From the NCBI GenBank assembly GCA_033032865.1, contig JAWHQI010000068.1, positions 6,076,001 through 6,140,000 of the forward strand: 64,000 nt of DNA, written 5' to 3'. The notes below the pieces were generated by a model that was not told the DNA's origin, ran no database searches, and saw nothing but the letters and a program-made list of their open reading frames with translations. The DNA comes from Dactylorhiza incarnata. Taxonomy: Eukaryota > Streptophyta > Magnoliopsida > Asparagales > Orchidaceae. Position numbers and translations under genes: made by a program. Shown in pieces: positions 12,001-22,615 of this stretch; positions within the stretch are counted from its first letter, which is position 1, and each line of letters starts with the position of its first letter.

Positions 12001-13793
12001 CCCCAATTCTGGTGGCACCCGACTGGACTCTACCTTTCATTATCATGTGCGACGCAAGTGATGTGGCCGTAGGTGCTGTTCTCGGTCAAAAGAAAGACAA
12101 GACTTTTCACACTATCGCGTATGCCAGTCGAACTCTCAACAGTGCACAAGCCAATTATACCACCACGGAGAAAGAAATGCTAGCTGTGGTCTTCGCTTTT
12201 GAAAAGTTTCACTCATACTTGGTACTCTCCGAAGTGATCGTGTATACGGACCACGCCGCTCTCAGGTATCTTTTCAGTAAGAAAGAATCCAAATCGCGTC
12301 TGATTCGTTGGATTTTACTCTTGCAGGAATACAATCTGGAAATCAAAGATAAGAAAGGGGTGGAGAACGTGATTGCTGATCATCTCTCACGTTTGGAGTA
12401 CGACACTCCTAATTGCGTTGTGGAGGAAACTGACGACTATTTCCCGGATGAAAAGTTATTTGCAATCACTACATCCTCCCCGACCGCACCTTGGTATGCA
12501 GATATTGCTAATTACTTGGCTTGTAGAACACTCTCCCCGAGTTTGTCCCCTCAGCAAAGACGGAAGCTTGTCTCCGACGCAAAATACTATTTTTGGGAAG
12601 ATCCGCTCTTGTTCCACACATGCAGCGACGGGATTATTAGGCGTTGCATTCCGGAAGCTAAGTTTCAGTCTGTATTACAGCATTGCCATGACAGAGAGGC
12701 CGGCGGGCACTTCGGGGCCGTTCGAACAGCACGAAAAATCCTGCAATGTGGATTGTTCTGGCCGACCCTCTTCCGGGATGCCCATGCCTATGTCACCAAG
12801 TGCGACGAATGTCAAAGGACTGGGAATATTTCCCGGCGTGATGAGATGCCCCTTAATAACATGCTGGTTTGCGAACCCTTTGACGTCTGGGGAATAGACT
12901 TCATGGGCCCTTTCCCAATGTCTCATGGTAAGCATTACATTATTGTGGCAGTTGATTATGTCTCGAAGTGGGTGGAAGCTGAGGCGGTTGCCACGAATGA
13001 TGCCAACACTGTGCTGCACTTTATCCACAAGAACATCTTCTCCAGGTTTGGGACGCCGAGAACTATCATCAGCGACGGCGGGAGTCATTTTTGCAATAGA
13101 CAGTTTGTGCAGCTCATGAAAAAGTTTGGGGTCCATCATAAAATTTCTTTGGCTTACCACCCCCAAACATGCGGGCAAGTCGAAGTCTCCAACCGCGAGC
13201 TCAAGCGAATAATTGAGAAATCAATACATTCAAATAGGAAGGAGTGGGCTAAGAAGGTCGATGACGCATTATGGGCCTACCGGACTGCGTTCAAAACACC
13301 CATTGGAATGACTCCGTTTCAATTAGTCTATGGCAAGGCATGTCACCTCCCTGTAGAGCTGGAGCATAAAGCATTATGGGCTACCAAACTGTTGAACATG
13401 GACATTGGAGCCGCGGCCGAAGTGCGTCGGTCCCAACTCAACGAGTTAGAGGAGCTCCGTCATTTTGCTTATGAAAACGCTCGCATCTATAAGGAGAAAA
13501 CGAAAAAATGGCATGATCAGCATATAATTCCTAAGGAGTTCAAAATTGGGGACCAGGTGCTGCTCTACAACTCCCGTCTCCGCCTCTTCCCAGGGAAGCT
13601 TAAATCGAGGTGGAGTGGTCCTTTCTCCGTGACCGATGTCTCGCCTTTTGGTGCCATTGAAATATCTGGAGATAAGGGGGACAAGTTTAAGGTCAATGGA
13701 CATCGGCTGAAGTTATATGATGGCGCCACTATTAACAAGGAGTGTCAGTTGTTGACATTGGGAGATGGACTTCATACAAGCACCGGCAGCTGA
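9021..13793 (+). CDS. AthN gag-pol polyprotein (Athila lineage), intact
   Basis: One uninterrupted frame of 1590 codons. The frame is also open upstream into the LTR (from 8871), but ATG 9021 lies just after the primer site and begins the gag-like part, so I choose it. Domains by approximate residue: gag (1-330, Athila-type, no zinc knuckle seen); protease (~410-540, active site [11 protein letters not shown] at ~440, the Athila form of the DTG motif, and [13 protein letters not shown]); RT (~690-920, [21 protein letters not shown], catalytic FMDDF at ~861); RNase H (~1000-1120, [24 protein letters not shown]); integrase (~1190-1400) with HHCC zinc region, [17 protein letters not shown] and a Glu in VEVSNRELK; then a GPF-type C-terminal motif. 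All expected catalytic positions are visible. The product would form particles, copy the RNA and integrate it. Confidence 0.95.
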   Translation: MTSIQECIYHGSLNDLRDQAKRNNHDFGISADVIEYMYGNCKFSGDEHEDAGQHMRDFLDIYYTCIFSGVENDPQKILAFSFSLHKKAKSWYWDTRKREVITWKQLEGRFLQEFQHRTQALDKYRELMTFGQGKEETLDNAWERFQSLHRGCYRGDLSEAFLIQIFYFGVREKFRLLFDVAAGGALFNKSGKDAWEVVVNIVHTSQHWSHVICSTSTAAVNAVTLKGAADLVPPDQPEQLATLVVGVLNKMNDQSVAIQQLRSTIGTLSDVVSGLAIQHPESVNTMRLRSGRSVDNPPRPEPLAVSTDKPNEDIHEKPTQIHFEPHPVSEAQPLKSAAHPPFPHRLRNEKSEKQFHRFLEVMKGVQVSIPLIEAISQMPGYSKFLKDLISKRKQLEGLKTIDLTEECSAIVSNLPTKCKDPGSFTIPCRIGQHRFSQALCDLGASINLMPLSIFRELGAGILKPTQVMLQLADRSIKKPSGIVEDLTIIVNGLAFPADFIILDMKVDTNVPIILGRPFLATARAIINVEQGELTLRLGEDAISFNVHSPSQLFEITECEPAEALEEFDGQNDVELDDREVCWQHKDKEEEGVHSNQPDLAHSIGEPSNVSADPDPCSALKQLPDSLKYVFLGETNTHPVIISAALSAANETALVGVLRRYHKVFGRSLADIKGISPTVCMHKILLEDQYKPTAQPQRRLNPKMQEVVKAEVIKLLDAGIIYPISDSKWVSPVQVVPKKGGITVVANEKNELLPTRMITGWRVCIDYRKLNDATRKDHFPLPFIDQMLEKLAGQDYYCFLDGYSGYNQILIDPSDQYKTTFTCPSGTFAFKRMPFGLCNAPATFQRCMLAIFADMVGDFLEVFMDDFTLFGSSFDSCLANLAKTLKRCEDTNLILNWEKCHFMVREGIVLGHKVSCEGLEVDQAKVSVIRNLPPPMSVKGIRSFLGHVGFYRRFIKDFSSISKPLSRLLVKDVPFHFDEACMHAFETLRGQLISAPILVAPDWTLPFIIMCDASDVAVGAVLGQKKDKTFHTIAYASRTLNSAQANYTTTEKEMLAVVFAFEKFHSYLVLSEVIVYTDHAALRYLFSKKESKSRLIRWILLLQEYNLEIKDKKGVENVIADHLSRLEYDTPNCVVEETDDYFPDEKLFAITTSSPTAPWYADIANYLACRTLSPSLSPQQRRKLVSDAKYYFWEDPLLFHTCSDGIIRRCIPEAKFQSVLQHCHDREAGGHFGAVRTARKILQCGLFWPTLFRDAHAYVTKCDECQRTGNISRRDEMPLNNMLVCEPFDVWGIDFMGPFPMSHGKHYIIVAVDYVSKWVEAEAVATNDANTVLHFIHKNIFSRFGTPRTIISDGGSHFCNRQFVQLMKKFGVHHKISLAYHPQTCGQVEVSNRELKRIIEKSIHSNRKEWAKKVDDALWAYRTAFKTPIGMTPFQLVYGKACHLPVELEHKALWATKLLNMDIGAAAEVRRSQLNELEELRHFAYENARIYKEKTKKWHDQHIIPKEFKIGDQVLLYNSRLRLFPGKLKSRWSGPFSVTDVSPFGAIEISGDKGDKFKVNGHRLKLYDGATINKECQLLTLGDGLHTSTGS

Positions 13794-15602
13794 TTTCCTA
13801 TTCTTGTCTCTTATCTTTTGTGTGAAACTCTAGTTCTGAACTTTTTCTTTTTTAAATTCCTGCACTCTTTATAAACAATGCTAATACAGGTATTTGGTCC
13901 AGCTTAAGGACGTTAAATGAAAGCGCTACTGGGAGACAACCCAGATTTCCGTTTTTTTTTATATTTCCTTTTATCTAACCTTTCCTAGTTCAGTTTTTGT
14001 TTTTGCTTTTGTTGTTTTGAGTTTTGCTTGCAGGTTTTGTGTTCGATGGTGGATGCTGCGGATTGTCTTGATTTTAAACGCCATTCTTCTGGTATGCTCA
14101 CGTGCTGAGCATTGGGTAACTTCTTCCCTAGCTTTCAATTTTGATTTTCACTGTCATATCATTATGTTGTATGGTTTTGATTAAGTCTGGGGGAGAGCCG
14201 TTTCTTTGTCACCCACTGCACATGCTCATCTCATTTGCATACTAGAAGTATTTTAATTTCAGTTATTTAGTATCGTTCATCTTCACACACCACTTCACCC
14301 ACTTGAGTGCGTGCTTTCTTTTGTGTTGTTCCGTTTAAACTAGTTTGGTTGGAATGTGAAATAGGCTATTAACACAGGAATTATTATTTGGAGCGCGGTG
14401 TCGACTCATGTAGTGTTCTAGTCGCTTCGCATGCTATAGTTGAACCTGAGTAGAATTAGATTTTCTTTATGCATTTAATTTATGTGTAGTATCTCTGCGT
14501 AAATTTAGATTTAATGTACTCAAGTGGTGAATTCGAATGAAATTGATGATAACCCGGTGTTGTGTGTGTGCGGTCGCTAAACGTGTGTTGCTCGAGTCGG
14601 GAGGAAGGTTTATCTTTCTCGTGGGCTAAGAACTTGCCCCAAGCGACTCTTGAAGCATGGGTGAGAGCTACTTGTTGAGTCAAGCATGATGTAGGCCACC
14701 ATTTGGCTAGTTTGAGCTTTGCTATTCCATGCCCCTTTCATTCACCTTTGCAAGCCAAATTTGTGCCTACCATTTTTATGTTCAGCTCCTCCTCATCCAC
14801 CAAAGCCTGAAGCCTATCCTACGCCCGCAACCAAAAAAATGTTTTAACTGTGCTCATAATTTCCAACTTGTGTGGTGTGTGGTATCATTGTGTTTTGAAG
14901 AGAAAATAATGTCTATCCGCTGATTTTGAACCAACTGGAGGTTGCTTGAAAGAAGAAAAATATATAAAAGGAAAAAAAGAAGAGTATCCTGAAAATAATC
15001 CTCCCAAGCTAAAGAGAAAAATCTGTTGGTATTTGTAAAGTAGGCTGTGTGCACACCTGGTTTTCATGATAAGTCTGGGGGTGTGTCACACGAGAATAGT
15101 TGTTTGGTTTTGTAAGGTGCAGTGTGCCGTTGGCTCATTTGGGTTGCGTAGCCGTCATGTTTATCTTTGCATATCATTCCGTAACCTAAGCCCCGTTTTA
15201 ATCCTATAAGTCCTACTGATTTGACTTGCGAGTTTGCTAGCGCCGTGGAGAGAGTGTGACCGGGCAAGCGTATGGTTCACGACGTTGATGGATTTCAGCG
15301 GAGTTATTCCTAAGCCCCGATCTTTTGCAACACCCGCCTCAGCGTCTCGTCACTTTCATACCGGGCATGATCGTCAAATTCTTCATAATTCACCCACTGA
15401 GTACAATTAAATCTTTGATTACGCTTTAGTACTTACGTAAATTAGTTAGCATAGCTAGAATCTTCTTCTACTAGAATTCCTACTCGCATGCGTATGTTAC
15501 TTCGCACTGTACTCCCCTGCGTAATTCGCTATTTTAATTATCTTTTTCAACTTCCGCCGGATTCGTTTGCTCGGGACGCGCAAACAGTTAAGTCTGGGGG
15601 TG
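13794..15602 (+). other. AthN 3' noncoding region (env-like position, no env frame)
   Basis: This 1.8-kb stretch separates pol from the 3' LTR, where some Athila elements carry an env-like frame. No open frame of meaningful length is on the + strand. It contains a short hairpin sequence CTGGGAGACAACCCAG near 13930, of a kind I associate with this position in Athila elements, and three copies of AAGTCTGGGGG (near 14184, 15070 and 15590), the last directly before the 3' LTR. Functions of the first two are unknown. Confidence 0.7.
15590..15602 (+). other. AthN putative polypurine tract
   Basis: AAGTCTGGGGGTG ends directly at the 3' LTR start (TGATGAG at 15603). It is not a pure purine run, but its position fits plus-strand priming and the same core is reiterated upstream. 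Confidence 0.6.
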
Positions 15603-17110
15603 TGATGAGTCCTGATTTTATACACCTTCATGGACTCATCCGGGCCATTATTTAGTCAATATCACGCACTTTAGCCTTATTATAGTTTATAATTGATAAC
15701 CCATGCTAGGTGCACATTTTGGCCCACTTTGGTGTGTTTTCGTGTTTATTTCCTTTCATAGTACTCATATGTTGTTAAGTGCCACTTTCGGTGGCTAGAT
15801 CTGTGTTTGTGCTGGAATAGGAGGCGTGCAAGTGTTTCCGGTGCAATTCTGCACAGGAACACTGCGCACGATCACTTGTTCTAGTGCGCACGACCACCGG
15901 TCGTGCGCCACTGATCGTGCGCACTTAACCCCTTTTTACGAGTTCTGTCTGGTGCAGTGCGCACGACCATCAACTCCAGTGCGCACGACCACCGGTCGTG
16001 CGCCACTGTCCGTGCGCACTTAATACTAATTTTATGAGTTCTGTCTCACCTATTGCGCACGACCACCGACGCTAGTGCGCACGATCAACGGTCGTGCGCC
16101 ACTGGTCGTGCGAACATTTTATTTTATAATTTCATCTCTTGCAGGTTCTGTCCAGGCAGTGCGCACGATCGCAGGATTCCAGTGCGCACGACCACTGGTC
16201 GTGCGCCAATGATCGTGCGCAGTGTTTAATCCAGCGCCTATTTAAGCGCCTGTTGCGATTTTAGGGCGATTATTCATTCCGGGAGCGGGATTTCTGTTCC
16301 GTACGCCGCCGACCGCCCCTTTGGATCGCCCCTACTTCATCTCCTACGCAAGGGGAAGCTTCCTCGGTCCATTCCTAGACATCCTCCATCGTCCGTGAGT
16401 GTTCTCCATCATCCGCAAGCCTCCAAGCAATCATTTTCGCTTTCCGCCCGGTGAGAAGAAGAAGAGACCTTGAGTCGAAGACGACGGAGCACGTAGGGAG
16501 ATTGTGACAGCCCTCTACGCCGGAAGCATCGTCCGCCCGAGTCCGGAGGTAGCCCGACAACCTACCATTCCGGCCGTGAACGGCCGCTAGTCTTCACCAC
16601 CGGTTATCTCCTTCCTCTTTCCTTGATTGTACCCCTTTGAATCTTTTACTAAATGAATATTGTGATATTTACTTGATGAGAATGAATGTTTCTGTGTTCT
16701 TATTCATGGGTTGGTTGTGATTCACCACGTTCAAGCGCACTCACTCACACACGCACGCAAGGTGTTTGCTCCGTGTTGGCAAGAGCTAACGACGGTTGTG
16801 AAGAGGTGTTTGCGACCCTCACTCTCTCGCGCCTGAGTCCACTTCATTCGCCTCACGAAGAACGGCATCGCGGCCGTTGCATCCACCTCACGTTGCGAAG
16901 CGGTGTTCTCGACCCGCATCTCTTTTATTGTTGTTAAAATTAGGAAAACCAACCAAAAACCCCTCTTTGTGTTTGTGAAACGCTTGTGTAACAATATTCA
17001 CTGCGCGATTCGATCACCCATCCTGCATTCCTCAAGAGACCGACATCCGGGGAATTTATTCTCCACAATTATTACTTGACAGCGACCGGTGCACTTGCCG
17101 ACGCGCATCA
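15603..17110 (+). repeat. AthN 3' LTR
   Basis: Same length (1508 bp) as the 5' copy and differing by about five substitutions seen by eye (for example near 16320, 16404, 16861, 16904 and 16982). It includes the second copy of the U3 palindrome array (15854-16223) and TATA-like TATTTAA at 16239. It ends GCGCATCA before the target duplication GCTCT at 17111. Confidence 0.95.
16239..16245 (+). promoter_or_regulatory. AthN 3' LTR TATA-like box
   Basis: TATTTAA, the counterpart of the box at 8034. It could drive read-out transcription into element A's LTR remainder. Confidence 0.45.
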
Positions 17111-17485
17111 GCTCTCGGTGTGTTGATCGCGCTCCATCGGGTCGCGGGGTAGTGCGAAGCAAGAAAACCCCTCTTCCATCTCCTCCCCTCTTCTCTTTTA
17201 CTTCATCCTGCTCTTTTTTTTTTCTGGTTGTGCTCCTGATTATGGCTGTTGGCAGTGTGCTTTTTCTGCCCTGTTTGGGAAATGTCATTAGCAGATTTCT
17301 ATTCTTTTTTTTGCTGCTGCCTATACCGTGCTTTCCTCCCTAGTTCTTGATGGCAGCCTTGTTCGGGAATTTAGTCTAGTAGTTCCTTGCTTCCCAAGTT
17401 AATTATCAGGTTTGGGGGCACCTTTGCTAGCAGTTTTTGCTAAAATTCTGCAGCGGTTTTGCTCCCTATAGATTTGGTTTGGTGG

Positions 17486-18143
17486 CTGCTCCCTATACTT
17501 TTGTTTGGGGGCTCCTTCTTTCATGATAAATTGGAGGTTGTGATGTTTTTATGTTAGGGGGCTGCTGTATTATTAATTGGGGGCTGCTCTTGTTTTCGTT
17601 CCTTTTTCTGTCCAGTAAGGGCTGCTGCTGTATTGTTATTTGGGGGCTGCTATGTTAATGTTTCCTCTTTTTATGTTAAATTGGGGCTGTTTTCATGCTT
17701 TCTTAATAATGGGATGTTGCTGCTATAATTTCCTTAGGGGGCTGCTGTGATGCTTGCTTTTTGGTTGGGGGCTGCATCTTACTCTTTGTCTAATCAAGGG
17801 ATGATGCTGCGTTCTTTTCTTTTGATGGGGCTGCCTCTTTGCCCTTGATTTGTGAGGGGGCTGCTCCTTGCCATTTGAGGGATTCTTCCTGTTTTCTTTT
17901 ATTATCTAGGAGTTGTTCTTATCCCTGTGCATTTTACTTGTTGGGGGTTGTTTTGCTGATACCTTAATTAGAGGGCTGTTGTTACCCTCTTTCCTTGTCT
18001 AACGGGACTGCCTTATAAAATTTGGTTTGGGGCGGCTGAAGTTGGATCCTTGGGATATTTTCTGTTCTTTTGGGCTGCTTTGCTTCACTCTTGTTGGGTT
18101 TCATTACTTGCAAAATAATTCTGCGCGCTTCGATTACAAGTAG
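17486..18143 (+). repeat. CTGCT-rich degenerate repeat block present only in A's right LTR
   Basis: About 658 bp of loosely repeated units of 30-45 bp built on GGGGGCTGCT followed by T-rich sequence. The left LTR goes straight from TTGGTTTGGTGG to TAGAAATGGTC (near 990), so the two LTRs of one element differ by this block. Deletion by slippage or recombination in the left copy is the simplest reading. Confidence 0.85.
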
Positions 18144-18508
18144 CTAGAAATGGTCAATATTATGGTGGTTCTATTTGCTAACTCCTTGGCACACTTAATT
18201 GGCCCTGTTTTATTATATGCTAGCTGCTATGGTTGGGTGAATCATTCTATCCCTCTTTTATATGCTAGCTGCTATATGTTTAGCTTTGTTCCGATCCCGG
18301 GCTAATCCTTGATGGTTTATTCTAGTTGATTTTGTTCCGGATCATGTTTTACTTGGCTACTTCTGCATATTTACTTGGCTAAATATTGATGGACTTGTTT
18401 GCACTGGAAGGATGGGTACAGGGAACACTGGGTTCCCCCATCACAGATCTTTTAATAGTGGTTGGTAGGGCGATGAGACCACCACCACGTCGCCTTTTTA
18501 TTTGGGGT

Positions 18509-18634
18509 GAACATCCCCTTTATGTGCGTGGTTAGTGACATTGTTTGGGTCCGCCACCACTGGTTCGTTTTGAACATCCCCTTTATGTGAGTGGTTAGTG
18601 ACATTGTTTGGGTCCGCCACCACTGGTCCATTTT
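18509..18634 (+). repeat. 63-bp tandem duplication, right LTR copy
   Basis: Copies at 18509-18571 and 18572-18634, the counterpart of 1356-1481 in the left LTR. Confidence 0.88.
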
Positions 18635-19623
18635 TTGCATTATATGCCAAGTTTAGTCATGCTCTTGCTTATCGGGCTGGTTCTATGCGGGATCTTCTTA
18701 ACCTTCTATTACTGAAATCTTTATATAAGCGTATATACATATAGTTATATATATATGTGTATATGTATACATATATATATATATGTATTTATATACCCCT
18801 TTCAGCTTGGATATGTCACATGTTACTTCTCCTGCTCTTAGTTTTAGCTATGCTGTTTTCTTGCACCCTTTGGGTTGAGGCATTCTTTTCTTATGGATGC
18901 CTCAGATTCAGGTTTGTAGCTGCCATCGGAGTTTGAGCGGGGTCGATCAGTTCCCTGTCGAGGCCTTCCTCTCTTGTAGGTGAGGATTCAGTTTCTTTTG
19001 TTGTAGCTTTTCTTTATGGCTGTTGACTCTCTTCCTGCGGGTTCGTGTCAGTTGTTGACGCCCGTATGGTTTTGTTTGGTTTACTTGCTGATGCTGCTGC
19101 TAGCTTCCTTTACTGCTGCTTAGTTATTTTGTACTCGTACACTCTGAGAAAAGCCTATTTTTGCTGAATTTTAATGCAGTTTTTTTAGCAGATAAAAATT
19201 TGTTCTTTTAATTGTTTGTCGCATTTATTATTAAGTATCACCTATTTGCAAAGCGTAAAACAAAATATAATGATACTTCTTTATTATATACTAAATTTAG
19301 ACAGGCGATCGACCTGGAGACGTCTCTGATCTTTAGCGTCGTTAGGGATAAAATGAACTTATTTTCTTCCGTTGTGTACGCATATTTTTGGTAAAGAGCG
19401 ACTATGTAAACCGCAGGGCCGAGGGGCACGGCTTCCTAACCTAATGAAAATAATCTTAAAAGATAATGCTTTTATTAATTCATATCTTTTCTCGTAAAAA
19501 TGTTCGTTTGAGTGCTCGCCTGAACGTCTGTAGTTGTCCACTACAGGACGTGGCATTATGACGCGTGTTTTCCACCTTTACTCTGATATTATAATTTATT
19601 TCGGGAAAATACGGGTTGTGACA

Positions 19624-19832
19624 GAGAATCGTCCCGGGTCATTCAGTTTTGGCGGCAATTTGTTAAGGAGGACAACCGAACATTCCGCGTTAAGAGAAAC
19701 ACGCGAAACATCTTCGAGTCGCTTTTTATTAGAAAGCAGCTCCTTAAGATATTTCACGTATTTTGGCATTTGGGAGAGTGCCTCGCAGAAAGGAACGTTT
19801 ATGTTAATTTGTTTTAAATTTTGTAGAAATTT
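19624..19832 (-). pseudogene. Element C gag-protease linker fragment
   Basis: Minus-strand frame reading FLQNLKQININVPFCEALSQ, then MPKYVKYLKELLSNKKRLED and PPKLNDPGRFS, a conserved Athila segment just before the protease. It joins the coding segment at 27408 when element B and its duplication are removed. It is cut at 19624 by element A's LTR. Confidence 0.85.
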
Positions 19833-21016
19833 TGATGGCGCGTCCCCTCCGACACTCCATGATGATGATGACCTGGCTGCCGAGGCGCTGCGCCACAAAG
19901 ATCTGAGGTGCCGTGATGATGCTGATGGAATACCGCGTTATAATCTCCGCCCGGCGTGCCAAAACCGCCATGAAAAATTAGACTTTTATTCATGCACTTT
20001 TTTTATATTAATAAATATAAAATTATTTCATGCTAGATGATAATTTTATATTTATTAAAATGGTTGTAATTTTTAATTTGAACTCTTAATTTCATTTTGG
20101 TGTGTATTTAACCATACAGATGGATGAGGTTTCATCTCCATCATGGATGGTTATGATTTTGTGTAAACTCCTATTTAAAGGGGTCCTTATGAAGGAATGA
20201 GATATTGAAGACCAAAGAAACCCTAATCTCCCCCTTAGAGATTTCGGCCAAGAGGAGGAAACCACCTTGCCGCCGCCCCCCCTCTCTTGGTGTGACTCCA
20301 TGGCCACCTCCCTCAATCCTCTTCGGTGCGACTCCGGCGAGACTTCCGCGGTGCGACTCCAAGGAAGAAAGGGTGCTTCTCATTCGGTGCGACGTCGGTG
20401 GAATCGTGGAGAGAGAGTTTCTCCCACCTTATCTTGTGTGTTCATCTTCTTGGTTGGGTAACCCCTCTACTTGGTAGTGATTCTTTCTACGCTTAGTTTG
20501 TGGAGGTTTTGTCGAATCGTTTTATCTGTGGCTTTATTTTTCTCGCTTGCAAAAATATGAAATCTAAGTGTTGTTATTGAATCTCTTGTTGTTCGGATCG
20601 GGTAGATCCGGTGCGGGAGCGAAGCTTGGCCTAGCCTTGATTTGCTCTCCAAGATTGGCGCACTTGGCGCTAACAAGGGAGTTAATCTCAACTAACGCTT
20701 TATCGCCGCTTGAATGTTCACCACCGCTCCAGGAAAATTGTCGCTGCATTTTGAAATGAATCGATTGATGGAATAGATGCTTGTGTAGGTGCGGTGAGTT
20801 GTGTGCTTGTTGGAGAGGTAGGTCTTAAGCACGTTGTATCGAGTCCGGCTTACGGTGAGTTGTGTGCTTGTCGGAGAGGTAGGTCCTAAGGATTTGGAGA
20901 GCCAACCGACCCCTTTTCGTTCGCTTTTGGTCGGACCTCTTCCAAGTTATGTTATTTTCTGTGATGAATGTTGTCCGTTAGAGTAACGTCCACGTCGTCA
21001 CGGTACCCCTACATCA
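19833..21016 (+). repeat. Element B 5' LTR
   Basis: 1184 bp, TGATGGCGCG...ACATCA, followed by ATTTGGTATCAAAGC. It carries a TATA-like box at 20172 and the tail codons of the pol frame at its start, as in the 3' copy. Confidence 0.93.
20172..20179 (+). promoter_or_regulatory. Element B 5' LTR TATA-like box
   Basis: TATTTAAA in a CTCCTATTTAAAGGGG context, repeated at 26525-26532 in the 3' LTR. Confidence 0.5.
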
Positions 21017-21019
21017 ATT

Positions 21020-21031
21020 TGGTATCAAAGC
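21020..21031 (+). other. Element B primer-binding site (Met type, one mismatch)
   Basis: TGGTATCAAAGC, differing from the initiator-Met complement TGGTATCAGAGC at one base. Element D has the same change (TGGTATCAAAGA), which suggests a shared trait of these two families rather than random decay. Confidence 0.8.
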
Positions 21032-21454
21032 TGGTCGTTTCAACTCCCACGTTGCAAACATCCTCACTGCGATCCTTGTTGGTTGTTCTAATCAATAGGA
21101 AAATCTGAAAATTTTCGGATTGGTCTGCGTTTAGTAAAAACTCAGAAATATAAAACTTGTCAGAAAAATCTGAAATTTTTTCTGTAGCTTCCTGCACGTA
21201 TTTCCAGCAGCATTAGAACTGAAACTTTTTCGATTCGTCCTCGTTAGGTCGGCCTGAAAATTGGAACCATCGTAATTCTATCTAGGTGGTGTGCGAATAG
21301 TGGTCTGAAATCTGAAATTTTTGTCAAAATTCAGGAAAAAAAAAATTTTAACGATCCACGTATTACGCACATCAGGAATCTATAAAAATATCCTATGTTC
21401 AATCTAGCTACAGCCCTAGGAAAAATCATCTTCCTAAATTTTTCCTGAACCTGA
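21032..21454 (+). other. Element B leader
   Basis: Untranslated leader between primer site and gag ATG. AT-rich, with repeated CTGAAATTTTT-like stretches; no frame recognised. Confidence 0.6.
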
Positions 21455-22615
21455 ATGCCCACTAGGCTAGGAACGGAGTACGCGACACCGTCTACGTCTA
21501 GGATGGCTGCGAATCAGCAAAATGATCCCAACACCATGGCCATAGCAGGTCTACGTACTGAAATGACTGAGCTTAGGATGATGTTAGAACAAATTTTACG
21601 GAATCAAGGAGGACCACCACCACCACCCGGTGATGTTGAGGGGCCCAACCGGCAACAACCGGTCACTGATTTGGATTCCGATGGGGACCCTCCGCGAGTG
21701 CCCCCTCGAGAACGCCACCCCGAGCGTGGTTTCGATATCACTAGAGCCATCAAGATTGATGCCCCCACCTACGATGGCATGGGAGACTCCCAGGTCTTCC
21801 TTAGCTGAGTAGTTGACATGGAATGTTACTACCAGTGGCACAATCTCACGGATCTCCAAAAGGTCCAAGTCGCCCGCATGAAATTGACAGATCGTGCGAA
21901 AACCTTTTGGCTGAATGAGGAAAGGAGGTTGGGAGCCGGACAGGAAGTCCCACCTATTGGATTGGCGGTGATGAAAAATTTGCTCACCGACCAATACGTT
22001 CCCGCTTACCACCGAACACAAATGTTCGATGAACTTGCCACCCTGCGGCAAGGTTCAAAGTCGGTGGCCGAGTATATGGGAGAGTTGAAAGACCGTATGG
22101 TGCGTTGCGAGCTTAGGGAACCCCCAGAGGTCACATTATCCAGGTTTCGTAAGGGGCTTCAACCTGATATCCAGCGGAAGCTCTTGCGCTATGGGCACAC
22201 AGATCTGAACACGACTTTCAATGCCGCCCTAGACATTGAAAAACACTTAGCCGCCAAGGCTCACTCCCGTTATTCCCACACGAGGAATAAGACCACCGTT
22301 GGAGAGTCTTCTTCCACCTATCCGGACAAGGGAAGGTCTAGAACCACCGAGTCTAAGTCTATCGTGATCACCGCTAGGAACACTAGGAACCCCACAAGCG
22401 AGCGTGTCCCCATTGGGAAAGTTAGCAAGGCCAATACCACTTGTTATTCTTGCGGTGTTCAAGGCCACTATGCCTTTGAATCCCCAACTAAGACTAAGGC
22501 CGTTTCCCTCTTAGACATGGTCGCCGATTCTACTGACTATGTGTATGAGGCCGCTGAGGAGAGCGACCCTGAAGGGGTCCCAAGCGATTTGGAAGACGAT
22601 CCCCCCTCATGGTGA
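21455..22615 (+). pseudogene. Element B gag
   Basis: Starts at ATG 21455 with an acidic/proline-rich N-terminus. In-frame TGA at 21806-21808 falls where the family has Trp (FLS-stop-VVDMECYYQW). The rest continues in frame: capsid-like segment (LTDRAKTFWLNEERR...VPAYHRTQMFDELATLRQG) and a zinc knuckle CYSCGVQGHYAFES at ~22442-22483, in which the last Cys of CCHC is Ser. It ends at TGA 22613-22615, and pol begins in another frame that overlaps by 7 bases, which looks like a one-base loss near 22610. Confidence 0.85.

Larger units (their letters stand above)
7398..17110 (+). mobile_element. AthN: complete, young Athila-lineage Ty3 retrotransposon (9713 bp)
   Basis: A full-length element with 1508-bp LTRs (7398-8905, 15603-17110), tRNA-Asp-type primer site, one long gag-pol frame, a 1.8-kb noncoding 3' region and a G-rich tract before the 3' LTR. 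Ends are TGATGAG...GCATCA. The target duplication GCTCT is at 7393-7397 and 17111-17115, inside element A's right LTR. By eye I count about five base differences between the two LTRs, so insertion is recent. With its unbroken frame it is one of only two elements here that look fully coding. Confidence 0.96.
1..19623 (+). mobile_element. Element A: Tekay/Del-type Ty3 chromovirus, gag-less, partial at left edge
   Basis: A Ty3/gypsy element whose left LTR is cut by the window start by about 76 bp, judged by aligning position 1 with 6777 in the right LTR. Order: LTR (1-2466), Met-type primer site, short leader, decayed protease, RT, RNase H, integrase, chromodomain-like tail (to 6595), right LTR (6701-19623). 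The right LTR is split by the 9.7-kb AthN insertion. The internal region is only about 4.2 kb because no gag frame exists between primer site and protease. Pol carries several stops and a frameshift, so A cannot mobilise itself. Its right end abuts element C's minus-strand gag-protease codons at 19623/19624, so A was inserted into C. Lineage is assigned by the RT and the C-terminal chromodomain-like segment. The target duplication cannot be checked because the left end is outside the window. Confidence 0.9.
17111..19623 (+). repeat. Element A right (3') LTR, second part
   Basis: Begins with the duplicated GCTCT (17111-17115), then continues the LTR to the terminal TGTGACA (ending 19623). It matches the left LTR from about position 628 on, except for an extra block at ~17486-18143 and scattered substitutions. 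A TA-rich microsatellite lies at about 18731-18796. Element C coding sequence starts at the next base. Confidence 0.92.

Noticed and set aside
13794..15602. Possible env-like gene downstream of AthN pol
   Set aside because: No + strand frame above ~65 codons; minus-strand frames are short and unrecognisable.
20205..20477. 90-codon frame in element B LTR (and 26558-26848)
   Set aside because: Frames differ between the two LTR copies and resemble nothing; LTR by-product.
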